Below are positions 1 through 8,579 of a stretch of DNA of 64,000 nt, piece after piece (position 1 is the first letter of the stretch; every line of letters starts with the position of its first letter). The stretch lies in the NCBI RefSeq assembly GCF_000196495.1, contig NC_011312.1:3261166-3325165 (forward strand), in the 5' to 3' direction. A model generated the notes under the pieces. The model was given only the letters and a program-made list of their open reading frames with translations. It was not told the DNA's origin and ran no database searches. Made by a program: the position numbers and the translations under genes. The DNA comes from Aliivibrio salmonicida LFI1238 (GTDB lineage Bacteria > Pseudomonadota > Gammaproteobacteria > Enterobacterales > Vibrionaceae).

Positions 1-347
1 CGATGGTCTCCCGCAATGTTGAATTAGGTGAAGGCATTTATATTGGTAAAATGTGCATCATTAATAGTGATTCAAGATTACAAGATGGCGTAGTCGTTAA
101 CACCCGCTCTTTGATTGAGCATGGTAATGTAATTGGTTGCTGCACAAATATATCAACGAATGTCGTACTTAATGGTGATGTTGTAGTCGGCGATAGAACC
201 TTCGTGGGAAGCTGCACTGTAGTGAATGGGCAAATTACAATTGGTTCTCAGAGCATCATCGGTTCAGGTTCGGTCGTAATTCGGAACATTAACGATAAGA
301 TTGTTGTTGCGGGTTCTCCTACGCATTTAATTCGAGAAATCGTTTAA
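1..347 (+). CDS. neuD: NeuD-type sialic acid acetyltransferase, C-terminal part (cut by window edge)
   Basis: The visible part (about 114 residues) is a left-handed beta-helix of hexapeptide repeats, with recurring I/V-G-x-x patterns such as IGSQSIIGSGSVV. It ends in the usual AGSPTHLIREI tail of acyltransferases, where A-G-x-P binds the acetyl donor. NeuD family proteins are about 210 residues, so roughly half lies left of the window and the methionine at position 3 is probably internal. The gene stands 24 bp before neuB, as in the neuDBAC order of E. coli K1, which supports a role in sialic acid O-acetylation or in stabilising NeuB. Another hexapeptide N-acetyltransferase of the nonulosonate pathway cannot be excluded. 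Confidence 0.75.
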   Translation, partial: MVSRNVELGEGIYIGKMCIINSDSRLQDGVVVNTRSLIEHGNVIGCCTNISTNVVLNGDVVVGDRTFVGSCTVVNGQITIGSQSIIGSGSVVIRNINDKIVVAGSPTHLIREIV

Positions 348-371
348 CTAATTTAATTAGAGAATAGCATA

Positions 372-1412
372 ATGAAAAAAATTTACATTGTTGCAGAAAT
401 CGGCTGTAACCATAATGGTGATTTTAATTTAGCAAAAAAAATGGTTGATGAAGCGAAAAAAGCCGGTGTGGATGCGGTAAAATTCCAAACCTTTAAAGCA
501 GACCAACTAATATCTAAATTTGCACCTAAAGCGGAATACCAAATAAAAGTAACAGGCAACGATGAGTCTCAATTAGAGATGACGCGTAAACTGGAACTAC
601 CTTATGATGAATTCATTAAGCTAGAAGAATACGCAAAAGAGATCGGCCTTGATGTATTCTCAACGCCATTTGATTTTGATTCGATCGATTTCTTGGCATC
701 TCGTGAGCAAAAAACCTGGAAGATCCCATCGGGTGAGCTATTAAATCTGCCTTATTTAGAAAAAATTGCCCGTTTGCCAATTGCAGGCAAAGAGATTGTC
801 ATTTCGACCGGTATGGCTACCGTGGAAGAGATTCAGCTAGCACTGGATGTGCTTGCTAAAAATGGTATGAAGCCAGAAGAGATCACTATCCTGCACTGTA
901 ATACCGAATACCCAACGGCATTTGAAGATGTAAACTTAAATTCCATTGCTGGTTTTAAAGAAACTTTTAAGCAATATAAAATTGGTTTTTCGGATCACTC
1001 GCCAGGTTATTTTGCCAGTATAGCATCAGTCCCATACGGTATCACTTTTATTGAAAAGCATTTTACCTTAGATAAGAATTTTCATGGGCCAGATCATAAA
1101 GCTTCGGTAACGCCTGAAGAATTAACATTGTTATGCCAAGGGATCCGTGCGGTTGAGCAAGCATTAGGTAGCCATGATAAACTGGTGACAAACTCAGAAC
1201 GTAAAAATAAGATTGTGGCGCGGAAATCGATAGTGGCAAAGTTTGATATTAAGAAAGGTGATGTGTTTACGCTTGATAACATTACTACTAAAAGACCGGG
1301 TAATGGTATTAGCCCTATGTCTTGGTATGAGGTGTTAGGTAAAACGGCAGAACAAGACTTCAGTGAAGATCAATTAATTGCACATTCTGAATTTGTAGCA
1401 CAAGAGGTATAA
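372..1412 (+). CDS. neuB: N-acetylneuraminate synthase NeuB
   Basis: Condenses N-acetylmannosamine with phosphoenolpyruvate to give N-acetylneuraminic acid in the cytoplasm. The 346 residues match the family length. The N-terminal TIM barrel opens with IVAEIGCNHNG and carries KFQTFKADQLIS, the STGMAT loop and IGFSDHSPG. The C-terminal 70 residues form the antifreeze-like SAF domain (RKSIVAKFDIKKGDVF, then TTKRPGNGISP). I recall strong similarity along its whole length to E. coli K1 NeuB, which favours true sialic acid over legionaminic or pseudaminic acid. The ATG at 372 follows a weak GAGAA ribosome site. It sits inside the neuDBAC run with short spacers, so it is probably cotranscribed. Confidence 0.93.
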   Translation: MKKIYIVAEIGCNHNGDFNLAKKMVDEAKKAGVDAVKFQTFKADQLISKFAPKAEYQIKVTGNDESQLEMTRKLELPYDEFIKLEEYAKEIGLDVFSTPFDFDSIDFLASREQKTWKIPSGELLNLPYLEKIARLPIAGKEIVISTGMATVEEIQLALDVLAKNGMKPEEITILHCNTEYPTAFEDVNLNSIAGFKETFKQYKIGFSDHSPGYFASIASVPYGITFIEKHFTLDKNFHGPDHKASVTPEELTLLCQGIRAVEQALGSHDKLVTNSERKNKIVARKSIVAKFDIKKGDVFTLDNITTKRPGNGISPMSWYEVLGKTAEQDFSEDQLIAHSEFVAQEV

Positions 1413-1416
1413 CAAA

Positions 1417-2670
1417 TTGACTCTCAAGAAGATAGCGATTATTCCAGCGCGCTCGGGTTCGAAAGGGCTAGCTAATAAAAATATTTTAATGTTATTAGAC
1501 AAGCCATTGATTGCCTATACCATCGAAGCTGCAATAGATTCTGATATCTTCGAGAGAGTCATAGTGTCAACCGACTCGCAAGAATACAAGAGTATTGCCG
1601 AGCAATATGGTGCAGAAGTGATGATGCGTAGCGACGCGTTAGCATCTGATAGTGCAACCTCATTCATGGTCATTGAGGATATTTTGCAAAAAGTATCTGG
1701 TTTTGATTATTTTGTATTATTGCAGCCAACGTCCCCCTTTCGTCACGGCGCACACATTAAAGACGCTGCATTACTTTTTGAGCAGTCAGATTATGCGAAT
1801 TTTTTGGTTTCGGTAGCAGAGAGTGGCAAAAGTGCTGATTTAATTAAGCCGATAGATACAGATTTAAGCCTGCAGTATTTTGACTTAGATTTTAGTAATT
1901 ATCGCCGCCAAAACAGTAAAGAATATAGTCCTAATGGCGCGATATTTATTGGTCGTAATCAAGAATACTTAAGTAAAAAACATTTCTTTGGTGCTGATAG
2001 TATTGCTTATATTATGAATAAAGCGGATTCAGTCGATATTGATGATAAGTTAGACTTTGAGTTAGCTATTAGTATTCAACAGCAAAAAAATAAGCAGCAG
2101 ATCCTATTAAAGTCAATTCATCAGCGTATTGCCGAAAAGCAGTCTACAATGAATGCCGCATTACCTATCACGTTAATTGGCCACTCAATTTTTGATTATT
2201 GGGATATTGATGCATTAAATAGCCTACAGGTAAATAACTTAGGTATTGCTGGTATTAGCAGCAAAGAGTATTTAGATTTTATCTTGACGCCGAATTTACT
2301 TACTCAGTTAGGTGATAAAGTGGTGCTGTTTGCCGGCACTAATGACATTGTTATTGATGGCTGGACACCAGCATTAACACTGCAGTGGATCACTGAAATT
2401 ATCAATATATTAGCTGATATTAATCCAAATGTTGAGATTTACTTGCTTTCAGTGCCACCTGTGCGAGGACGGATCGATCGCAACAACGCTGTGATCAATG
2501 AATTAAATGATTATCTTCACGAGCACCTAACCAATGTGAGCTGGGTGGCATTAAGTTCAGCGTTTTATGACCAATTTGGTAATTTACCAGCAGAATTTAC
2601 ACATGATGGTTTACATTTTTCTCCAGAAGCATATCAACAATTAGAGCAAGAAATAGCGGAAGCCCTGTAA
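1417..2670 (+). CDS. neuA: CMP-N-acetylneuraminate cytidylyltransferase fused to an SGNH esterase
   Basis: Activates sialic acid with CTP to CMP-sialic acid. Residues 1-230 are the cytidylyltransferase: IIPARSGSKGLANKN is the nucleotide-binding loop, followed by LLQPTSPFR and the DIDDKLDFELA motif. Residues from about 245 to the end form an SGNH/GDSL hydrolase with block I GHSIF (nucleophile Ser), block III GTNDI and block V DGLHF (Asp and His). This two-domain form of 417 residues matches E. coli K1 and streptococcal NeuA, where the second domain removes O-acetyl groups from sialic acid. The start is TTG at 1417, with AGAGG about 10 bases upstream. The gene overlaps neuC by one base (TAATG). 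Confidence 0.93.
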   Translation: MTLKKIAIIPARSGSKGLANKNILMLLDKPLIAYTIEAAIDSDIFERVIVSTDSQEYKSIAEQYGAEVMMRSDALASDSATSFMVIEDILQKVSGFDYFVLLQPTSPFRHGAHIKDAALLFEQSDYANFLVSVAESGKSADLIKPIDTDLSLQYFDLDFSNYRRQNSKEYSPNGAIFIGRNQEYLSKKHFFGADSIAYIMNKADSVDIDDKLDFELAISIQQQKNKQQILLKSIHQRIAEKQSTMNAALPITLIGHSIFDYWDIDALNSLQVNNLGIAGISSKEYLDFILTPNLLTQLGDKVVLFAGTNDIVIDGWTPALTLQWITEIINILADINPNVEIYLLSVPPVRGRIDRNNAVINELNDYLHEHLTNVSWVALSSAFYDQFGNLPAEFTHDGLHFSPEAYQQLEQEIAEAL

Positions 2671-3836
2671 TGAAAAGACTACTTTATATCACAGGCTCTA
2701 GAGCTGAATACGGCATTATGAAGCGACTATTACTGGCACTAAAAGATGACAGTGAGATTGAATTAACCATAGTTGCTACTGGTATGCACTGCGACGAGAA
2801 ATATGGCTTAACTTATCAAGTAATCGAAAATGATGGGTTTGTTATTGATAAGTTGATTGATATTCATATCAACACTGAAAATAACGCCAATATTTTAGCT
2901 TCAATGTCTATCTGTCAGGCTGAATTTGGTCAGTATTTTCAAGACAATAAATTTGATGCTGTAATGATATTAGGTGATCGCTATGAGATATTCTCTGTTG
3001 CGATAGCTGTAGCTATGCATAACTTACCTATCATTCATTTACACGGTGGTGAGAAAACATTGGGCAATTATGATGAGTTTATACGTCATGCTATTACCAA
3101 AATGAGTAAATTGCATTTAGCTTCTACAGAAGAGTATCGTCAGCGTATTATTCAAATGGGCGAGCATCCTGATAGTGTATTTAACATTGGTGCATTAGGG
3201 GCAGAAAACAGCCTACTAATGGATTTACCGACAAAACAGATGTTAGAAAATCGTTTTGGATCACTGCAAAATCCTTATTTTATGGTGGTATTCCATCCTG
3301 AAACCTTAACGGACACACCGCTTGCTGAACAGATGAACGCATTACTCTTGGCGCTTAAAACATTAACACTAAAGTACGACCTTATTTTTATTGGTTCAAA
3401 CTCAGACACCGGTGCTGATGAAATTACAGTTAAAGTTAAGGCGTTCTGCGATGAGACGAACTCTCGCTATATGACGTCTGTTAAGCCTGAAGAATATTTA
3501 GCACTAAATAAGTATGCACAAGGCCTAATTGGCAACTCATCATCTGGTTTAATCGAAGTGCCTTCATTAAAAGTGCCGACGATTAATATCGGAGAACGGC
3601 AGAAAGGTCGCGTACGAGGTGACACGGTCATTGATTGTGAATGTACAGCTGAGGCTATTTTAGCTTCGGTTACGGATAGCCAGTCGGTAGTATTTCAACA
3701 TACAGTACAGAAGGCTGCTAATCCATATTATCAACAAGCAGTATTAGAAAATGCTTTGACTGAAATTAAACAGTTTATGCAGTCATCAGTACCATTATGT
3801 AAAGATTTTTACGATCTAAACATAAATAATCAGTGA
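2670..3836 (+). CDS. neuC: UDP-N-acetylglucosamine 2-epimerase (hydrolysing) NeuC
   Basis: Converts UDP-GlcNAc to ManNAc plus UDP, the first committed step of bacterial sialic acid synthesis. The 388-residue protein has the GT-B fold signature of this family: an N-terminal TGSRAEYGIM, the central GDRYEIFSVA and HLHGGEKTLGNYDE segments, then GNSSSGLIEVPS and NIGERQKGRVRGD near the C-terminus for UDP binding. Length is normal for NeuC. The ATG overlaps the neuA stop by one base, implying translational coupling. Together with neuB and neuA it gives a complete route from UDP-GlcNAc to CMP-sialic acid. NnaA or LegG homologues look similar, but the NeuB type nearby favours NeuC. Confidence 0.92.
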   Translation: MKRLLYITGSRAEYGIMKRLLLALKDDSEIELTIVATGMHCDEKYGLTYQVIENDGFVIDKLIDIHINTENNANILASMSICQAEFGQYFQDNKFDAVMILGDRYEIFSVAIAVAMHNLPIIHLHGGEKTLGNYDEFIRHAITKMSKLHLASTEEYRQRIIQMGEHPDSVFNIGALGAENSLLMDLPTKQMLENRFGSLQNPYFMVVFHPETLTDTPLAEQMNALLLALKTLTLKYDLIFIGSNSDTGADEITVKVKAFCDETNSRYMTSVKPEEYLALNKYAQGLIGNSSSGLIEVPSLKVPTINIGERQKGRVRGDTVIDCECTAEAILASVTDSQSVVFQHTVQKAANPYYQQAVLENALTEIKQFMQSSVPLCKDFYDLNINNQ

Positions 3837-3849
3837 TAGGTTGCTGTTT

Positions 3850-5109
3850 ATGAGTTTATTAAAGGGCGCCCGAGTTTATCTGGTGTCAAATATATTAAAT
3901 GCCATTATTCCTTTTTTATTATTACCAATTTTAACACGTTATTTAAGTCCTGCTGAATATGGTCAAATTGCCATGTTCCAGACTTTATTAGCTGGTATCG
4001 GTACTTTTATTGGTTTAAATGCCGTTGGTGCTGCTGAGCGTAAGTTTTATGATGGTGATGTAAGTGAAACTGTTTTAAAAGAGTTTAATGGTAGTTGCAT
4101 GCAGATTTTGGCTGTAAGTAGTGTGCTCGTTTTTATATGTATTGCATTATTCCAGCAACAGCTTAGTGAATTTTTAGCTATACCGACGTCTTGGGTTTTA
4201 GCGGCTGTAGGTATTAGCATTCTAGGTTTTATATCGAGAATCCGCTTAGGTCAGTGGCAGATAAGGAACCAGGCTAAATTGTTTGGTATGCTACAAGTCA
4301 GTAGTAGTTTGATTAATATGTTATTGTCTATTCTGTTTGTGGTTGTTCTAGAACAAGGTGCAGAAGGCCGGATCGATGCTCAAGTCATTACTGGCTTGAT
4401 TGCCACGATGGTCGCATTGGCTTGGTTATATAAAGATAATCTATTGCAAGTGCGTCTATGGCGACCAACATATATTAAAGAAGTGCTAGCTTTTGGTGTG
4501 CCACTTATGCCTCATTCGATCGGCGGTGTCTTGTTGAATTTATATGATAGATTTGTCATTAACCAGCAGTTAGGCATTGTCGATGTCGGAATTTATATGG
4601 TGGCAGTGCAGTTAAGTTCGGCAATGCTAATTGTGTTTGATGCTATTAATAAAGCCTATGTTCCGTGGTTATTTGAACGGTTGAAACATAATGATGCGCA
4701 AGAGAAACAGAAAATTGTAAAAAACACCTATATCTATATGGTTAGTATCCTGTTATTAGCGGGGCTTGCATTCTGGATTGGACCTTTATTTATTACGTTA
4801 ATTGCAGGTGATAAATATAAAGCGGCAGGTGAAATCATTGGTTGGCTATGTTTAGGTCAAGCATTTAGTGGTATGTATCTCATGGTCACTAATTATATTT
4901 TCTTTTCTAAAAAAACGAGTTACTTAGCATGCATTACGATTATAGCTGGACTGATTAATGTAATATTGTTATTTGTCTTTGCTAAACAATTTGGACTAGT
5001 TGGTGTTGCTATGGCCTTTACTTTATCTAAGTTAATACACTTTATAATGACATTTTATATTTCTAATAATGCTTACAAAATGCCTTGGGGATTAAAAATA
5101 AATGATTAA
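3850..5109 (+). CDS. wzx: O-antigen/capsule repeat-unit flippase (Wzx family)
   Basis: A polytopic membrane protein of about 419 residues with some 12 hydrophobic segments, belonging to the polysaccharide transporter branch of the MOP superfamily. It is predicted to flip undecaprenyl-linked repeat units across the inner membrane. N-terminal KGARVYLVSNILNAIIPFLL and LTRYLSPAEYGQIA are typical of Wzx proteins. A TTG at 3841 is open in frame, but the ATG at 3850 has AGG nine bases upstream and is preferred. It ends 8 bases inside the next gene. This is the only intact flippase in the window; a second one near 12.0 kb is truncated. Confidence 0.85.
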   Translation: MSLLKGARVYLVSNILNAIIPFLLLPILTRYLSPAEYGQIAMFQTLLAGIGTFIGLNAVGAAERKFYDGDVSETVLKEFNGSCMQILAVSSVLVFICIALFQQQLSEFLAIPTSWVLAAVGISILGFISRIRLGQWQIRNQAKLFGMLQVSSSLINMLLSILFVVVLEQGAEGRIDAQVITGLIATMVALAWLYKDNLLQVRLWRPTYIKEVLAFGVPLMPHSIGGVLLNLYDRFVINQQLGIVDVGIYMVAVQLSSAMLIVFDAINKAYVPWLFERLKHNDAQEKQKIVKNTYIYMVSILLLAGLAFWIGPLFITLIAGDKYKAAGEIIGWLCLGQAFSGMYLMVTNYIFFSKKTSYLACITIIAGLINVILLFVFAKQFGLVGVAMAFTLSKLIHFIMTFYISNNAYKMPWGLKIND

Positions 5110-5998
5110 TATTGAACTAAACCCAATAGTTAACCTAGAAACGTTTGATTCAATAAATAGAAGCGTTGGTCTAAGTGGTTTTATTCGGGCCAAAAATGAA
5201 GGTGAATATATTTATCAAGTTATCAGTTCTTGGATTGATTTACTTGATGAATTAATTGTTGTTTTTAATGATTGTTCAGATAATACTGAATATGAAATAA
5301 AAAGAGCAATTAATGATTTTGGTGGTAAAGTAAAAGCTTTTAAATATTTACCTAAAGTATTTGCTCAAGGTTCAAAAGAGCATGTTGAATTACCACATGA
5401 TAATGTACATAGTTTGGTTCATTATTACAATTACGCATTATCAAAAACGACATGTAAGTATGCGGTGAAGATTGATGGTGATATAATCTATGATACTTCT
5501 GCGACAGATATAATTCGTTCTTACCTAGCTAACTCATCTGAGACTGATTACTTTAAATTACATGGTGTTAATTTAATTGATAATCACGGTGAGTTATTTA
5601 TACCTTCAAATTCTATATTTTGTGGTATGAATGGTGATTTATGTATATTCCCCGTAAGTAAAAACAATATATTCAAATGGAAAAAAGAATTCGAGTTTTT
5701 AGATCTGTCTGGATTAAGTGATGCCGGTGGAGTGTTTGCTTATTACCATATGAAATTTATTAAAAAAGACATGGGTTTTAGTAACTATTTGCTAAAGGAC
5801 AACCCCCAGAGTCGCTACGTGAAGATAACAAAAGAATTTATAATACGTTTGCGTTTTTTAAGCATTGAACGAACATTAAATAAATTCAATATAACTTTGA
5901 AATTACCGAACACATTAAGAATTAAAGCAAAAAGAAAACGTGATTTCAAAAAAGATTATAAAGATGAATTGTGGAATTGTGGAATTGTGGAATTGTAA
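5102..5998 (+). CDS. Putative glycosyltransferase with a frameshifting 8-bp repeat at its end
   Basis: A 298-residue cytoplasmic protein with a GT-A-like front half: GFIRAKNEGEYI, LIVVFNDCSDNT and a K-I-D-G-D metal-binding segment near residue 125 suggest a GT2-type transferase. Substrate unknown. It overlaps wzx by 8 bases and is AT-rich compared with the rml genes. The last codons consist of three full copies and one partial copy of an 8-bp unit GGAATTGT (5966-5996), after which a TAA ends the frame. Removing one unit would join a frame open from 5998 to 6090, adding 31 residues. The present stop is therefore probably the result of repeat slippage. Confidence 0.7.
   Translation: MINIELNPIVNLETFDSINRSVGLSGFIRAKNEGEYIYQVISSWIDLLDELIVVFNDCSDNTEYEIKRAINDFGGKVKAFKYLPKVFAQGSKEHVELPHDNVHSLVHYYNYALSKTTCKYAVKIDGDIIYDTSATDIIRSYLANSSETDYFKLHGVNLIDNHGELFIPSNSIFCGMNGDLCIFPVSKNNIFKWKKEFEFLDLSGLSDAGGVFAYYHMKFIKKDMGFSNYLLKDNPQSRYVKITKEFIIRLRFLSIERTLNKFNITLKLPNTLRIKAKRKRDFKKDYKDELWNCGIVEL
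5966..5996 (+). repeat. Tandem 8-bp repeat (GGAATTGT) inside a glycosyltransferase gene
   Basis: One 7-base partial and three full direct copies lie head to tail. The unit length is not a multiple of three, so gain or loss of one copy shifts the reading frame. It lies at the 3' end of the glycosyltransferase at 5102, and a downstream frame continues to a TAA at 6091-6093. Confidence 0.9.
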
Positions 5999-6138
5999 TT
6001 AGCAGTCGTGATGTTGCTACCTATCTTGTCATGAAAATAGTACGAAATATGAAATCTAGATTAGTTAGTGTTGTAAAAAAGATAACTAGTTAAAGTATAG
6101 ATGATATATATCAAGTTAAAGTTTTAAGTTGAATAATC

Positions 6139-7104
6139 ATGTCTTTAATAAAGAGTAAACAGATATCAAATAGTGTATATAGTAAAGTATTGATGGTTGA
6201 GTCATTGTATTCCATAGCATTATACACACATATAAATAAAAGCCTTACAGATACATTAGTCATCATGGGTGATAACATAAGCTTTCAAGAAGTGTTAGCG
6301 GAAATACCCAACTATATTATCTATCACAAAAATGTAAGCCGCATATCTAAATTGGAATTAATCATGTTGTCTAATGGTCTTTTTCCAAGACGATTCAAAT
6401 ATTTAAAACCATTTTTTGATACAGCGACAGAGTACTATGGACATGATCATTTGTTTTTATCACCTTTATTTTATGCTAGAAAGCTTAATTTAATTGAAGA
6501 TGGAATAAAAAATTATCAACCACCAGTAAAAAGAAACATCTTTAAACGCTGTGTTTTGTCGTTATTAAGAGTGCCAGTTAGTAATATGGGTTATTGTGAT
6601 TATGTATCGAAAATATACCTAACTGGATTGTCGGACACCCCATTGGATATAATAAGCAAAGTATCATTAGTTAATCGTAATGACTTTATTTCTAATTTAG
6701 ATGTGATGCTAAACAGTGTTTTTAAAATAAAAACAATTATGGTTAAAAATGTAACATTACTCATAACGCAACCGCTTAGTGAGGATGGTGTTCTAACGGA
6801 AAAAGAAAAAATAGATATTTATAGTAGAATAATTAGTAAATTTGAAAATGTGATAATAAAACCACATCCAAGAGAATTGACTAACTATCAGGTGAATTTT
6901 CCAAAATGCAGTGTGTTAAATAATTATAATCTAGTCGAATCGGTTATGTATGATAATAAATTGAAAAATGTAGTTACACTATTTTCAACTGCGATTTATG
7001 ATTTTGAAGAGCAAACAGATGCTAATGTAATCTATTATGGCACAGCAGTGCATGATAATTTAATTAGGGCATTTGGGTATATTGAAGGTAATAGTAAAAT
7101 TTAA
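6139..7104 (+). CDS. Putative sialyltransferase-like glycosyltransferase (GT52-like)
   Basis: A 321-residue protein without signal peptide. The second half has features I associate with GT52 lipooligosaccharide sialyltransferases: LLITQPLSEDG near residue 208, then IIKPHPRELTNY, LFSTAIYDF and a C-terminal YYG segment. The H-P-R motif of this group contacts the CMP-sugar. The neighbouring neuBAC genes supply CMP-sialic acid, which fits the assignment. The gene is strongly AT-rich. Its stop lies only 10 bases before the remnant end of an IS element, so the last few residues may have been altered. A polysialyltransferase-type or other GT-B enzyme is possible. Confidence 0.55.
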   Translation: MSLIKSKQISNSVYSKVLMVESLYSIALYTHINKSLTDTLVIMGDNISFQEVLAEIPNYIIYHKNVSRISKLELIMLSNGLFPRRFKYLKPFFDTATEYYGHDHLFLSPLFYARKLNLIEDGIKNYQPPVKRNIFKRCVLSLLRVPVSNMGYCDYVSKIYLTGLSDTPLDIISKVSLVNRNDFISNLDVMLNSVFKIKTIMVKNVTLLITQPLSEDGVLTEKEKIDIYSRIISKFENVIIKPHPRELTNYQVNFPKCSVLNNYNLVESVMYDNKLKNVVTLFSTAIYDFEEQTDANVIYYGTAVHDNLIRAFGYIEGNSKI

Positions 7105-7114
7105 TGTGAATAAA

Positions 7115-7127
7115 GGCGCTGTTGACC
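7115..7127 (+). mobile_element. Remnant left end of an IS5/IS903-like element
   Basis: The 13 bases GGCGCTGTTGACC resemble the terminal repeat of IS903-group elements. They directly abut the ISAs1-type copy that begins at 7128. The reverse complement of a nearly identical sequence (GGCGTTGTTGACC) lies at 13621-13633, just outside the second ISAs1-type copy, so these look like the two ends of one lost element. Confidence 0.5.
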
Positions 7128-8403
7128 CAGGGTCCACGCATGTTATTTACGCAGTGATGCCTAATATTTCGGGATATAATTTTTTAAAATAGCTTGAATT
7201 CGGTGTTTAGAAATGATCTTATACTGTTAACAAAAAAAATGAATTACGACGAGTTTAAAGAGCATTTTAACATATTAAGCGATACACGTCAGTCGAGAAA
7301 ATCGACGTATAATTTCTTTGAAGTAATGTTCCAAGTAGTTACCGCAATGTTGTGTGGAATGAAGACCTGGGACGAGATAGATACCTTTGGTGAAGAGAAT
7401 TTAACGTGGTTTAGAAAATTTAGCGATTACTCTCATGGAGTACCGAGCCACGATACCATTGCTCGAATAGTTAGCTTGGTTGACCCAGATGAATTTTCAA
7501 TTTGTTTTACACGGTGGTGCAATGATATTCAGTATGAAAAATCATTAGATACGACTCATGTAGCGATTGATGGGAAATTATTAAGAGGAACATATGACTA
7601 TAGTAAAAACAAATACTTAACTCATATGGTAAATGCTTATTCTGTTGATACAGGCTTGGTTTTAGGTCAATTAAAAACAGATTCTAAGAGTAATGAAATT
7701 ACGACAATTCCTGAAATACTAAAGCTAATTAAAGTTAAAAACAGAACTATTAGTCTTGATGCAATGGGCTGTCAGAGAACAATTGCAGCAGATATTGTTA
7801 ATAGAGAAGGTGATTACTTATTAGCAGTGAAAGGTAACCAAGAACGCTTACATAATATGTTATTTAAATAAATTTTCTTTTGCTCAACTTGCTCATTTAG
7901 AGTGTGATAAATTTGAAACGGAAGAAGTCGGTAAGCGCGGAAGCAAAATGGTTAGGTCTTATTATGTTGTGCCATTTACAGAAGTATTTGGAGACTTCTC
8001 TGTTGATTGGAAAGGTCTAGAAAGTTTATGTATAGCAGTGACTTATAATAAACATAACAAAAGTAACTCAGGCTCTTTAGGTATTAGATATTTCATATCA
8101 TCTAAGAAATTATCAGCAGAAGAGTTTGGTAAATTATGCCGAGGCCATTGGGGTGTAGAAAGCATGCATTGGTGGTTGGATAGCGTAATGAAAGAAGACG
8201 ATAGCAAGATAATGTATCAGCATGCTGCAGAGAATTTATCTAGGATCCGCCAGATGTGTATGAACTTCATAAAATTGGTGAATTTAAAAGGAACGTTAAA
8301 GAAACGGCAGTTGAAATGTGCACTTAATACAGACTTTAGAGAGATAGTATTATTTGGCACTTAGCTGTAATTTAACATTTTGGCAACTCATGCGTAAACC
8401 CTG
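7128..8403 (+). mobile_element. ISAs1-family insertion sequence, copy 1 (decayed)
   Basis: The left end CAGGGTCCACGCATG matches copies 2 and 3. The right end CATGCGTAAACCCTG carries two changes from the perfect inverted repeat. The element is 1276 bp, 23 bp shorter than the other copies. It has lost 14 bp around the transposase start and one 9-bp unit (CTCAACTTG) in the middle. No target duplication is evident. Confidence 0.85.
7194..8364 (+). pseudogene. ISAs1-family transposase, split by frameshift (copy 1)
   Basis: Two consecutive open frames, 7194-7871 and 7948-8364, together make an ISAs1-type DDE transposase of about 370 residues. The first holds an HTH-like start and two catalytic Asp (in AIDGK and SLDAMG). 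The second holds the catalytic Glu in GHWGVESMHWWLD. A TAA after LHNMLFK ends the first frame, and the coding sense continues in the +1 frame (KFSFAQLAHLECDKFE). The natural start is probably the ATG at 7239, because the 14-bp deletion removed the start region seen in copy 2. An open TTG at 7194 also reads through. Probably inactive. Confidence 0.85.
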
Positions 8404-8579
8404 AACCCAAGGTTTACAAGGGATAGCGCTTACTTAGAAATAAGAGCGACTGTCTCAAAATAGATTTAAAGTGTCTCAGCTTGGTTCTATAGGCTGAGAT
8501 TGGGATGTGTGATTTTTCAATTCACAACGTCTAAATTGAACTTGTTTTTAGGCAAGTAATACATCTTGGAAGCATAAAA
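8404..8579 (+). other. Intergenic leader before the rml operon
   Basis: A 176-bp stretch between the IS and rmlB with no open frame. It must hold the promoter of rmlBADC unless transcription enters from the IS. A TTGAAC and a TAATAC near 8540-8570 are spaced only 15 bp apart, so I do not call a promoter with confidence. Confidence 0.3.
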
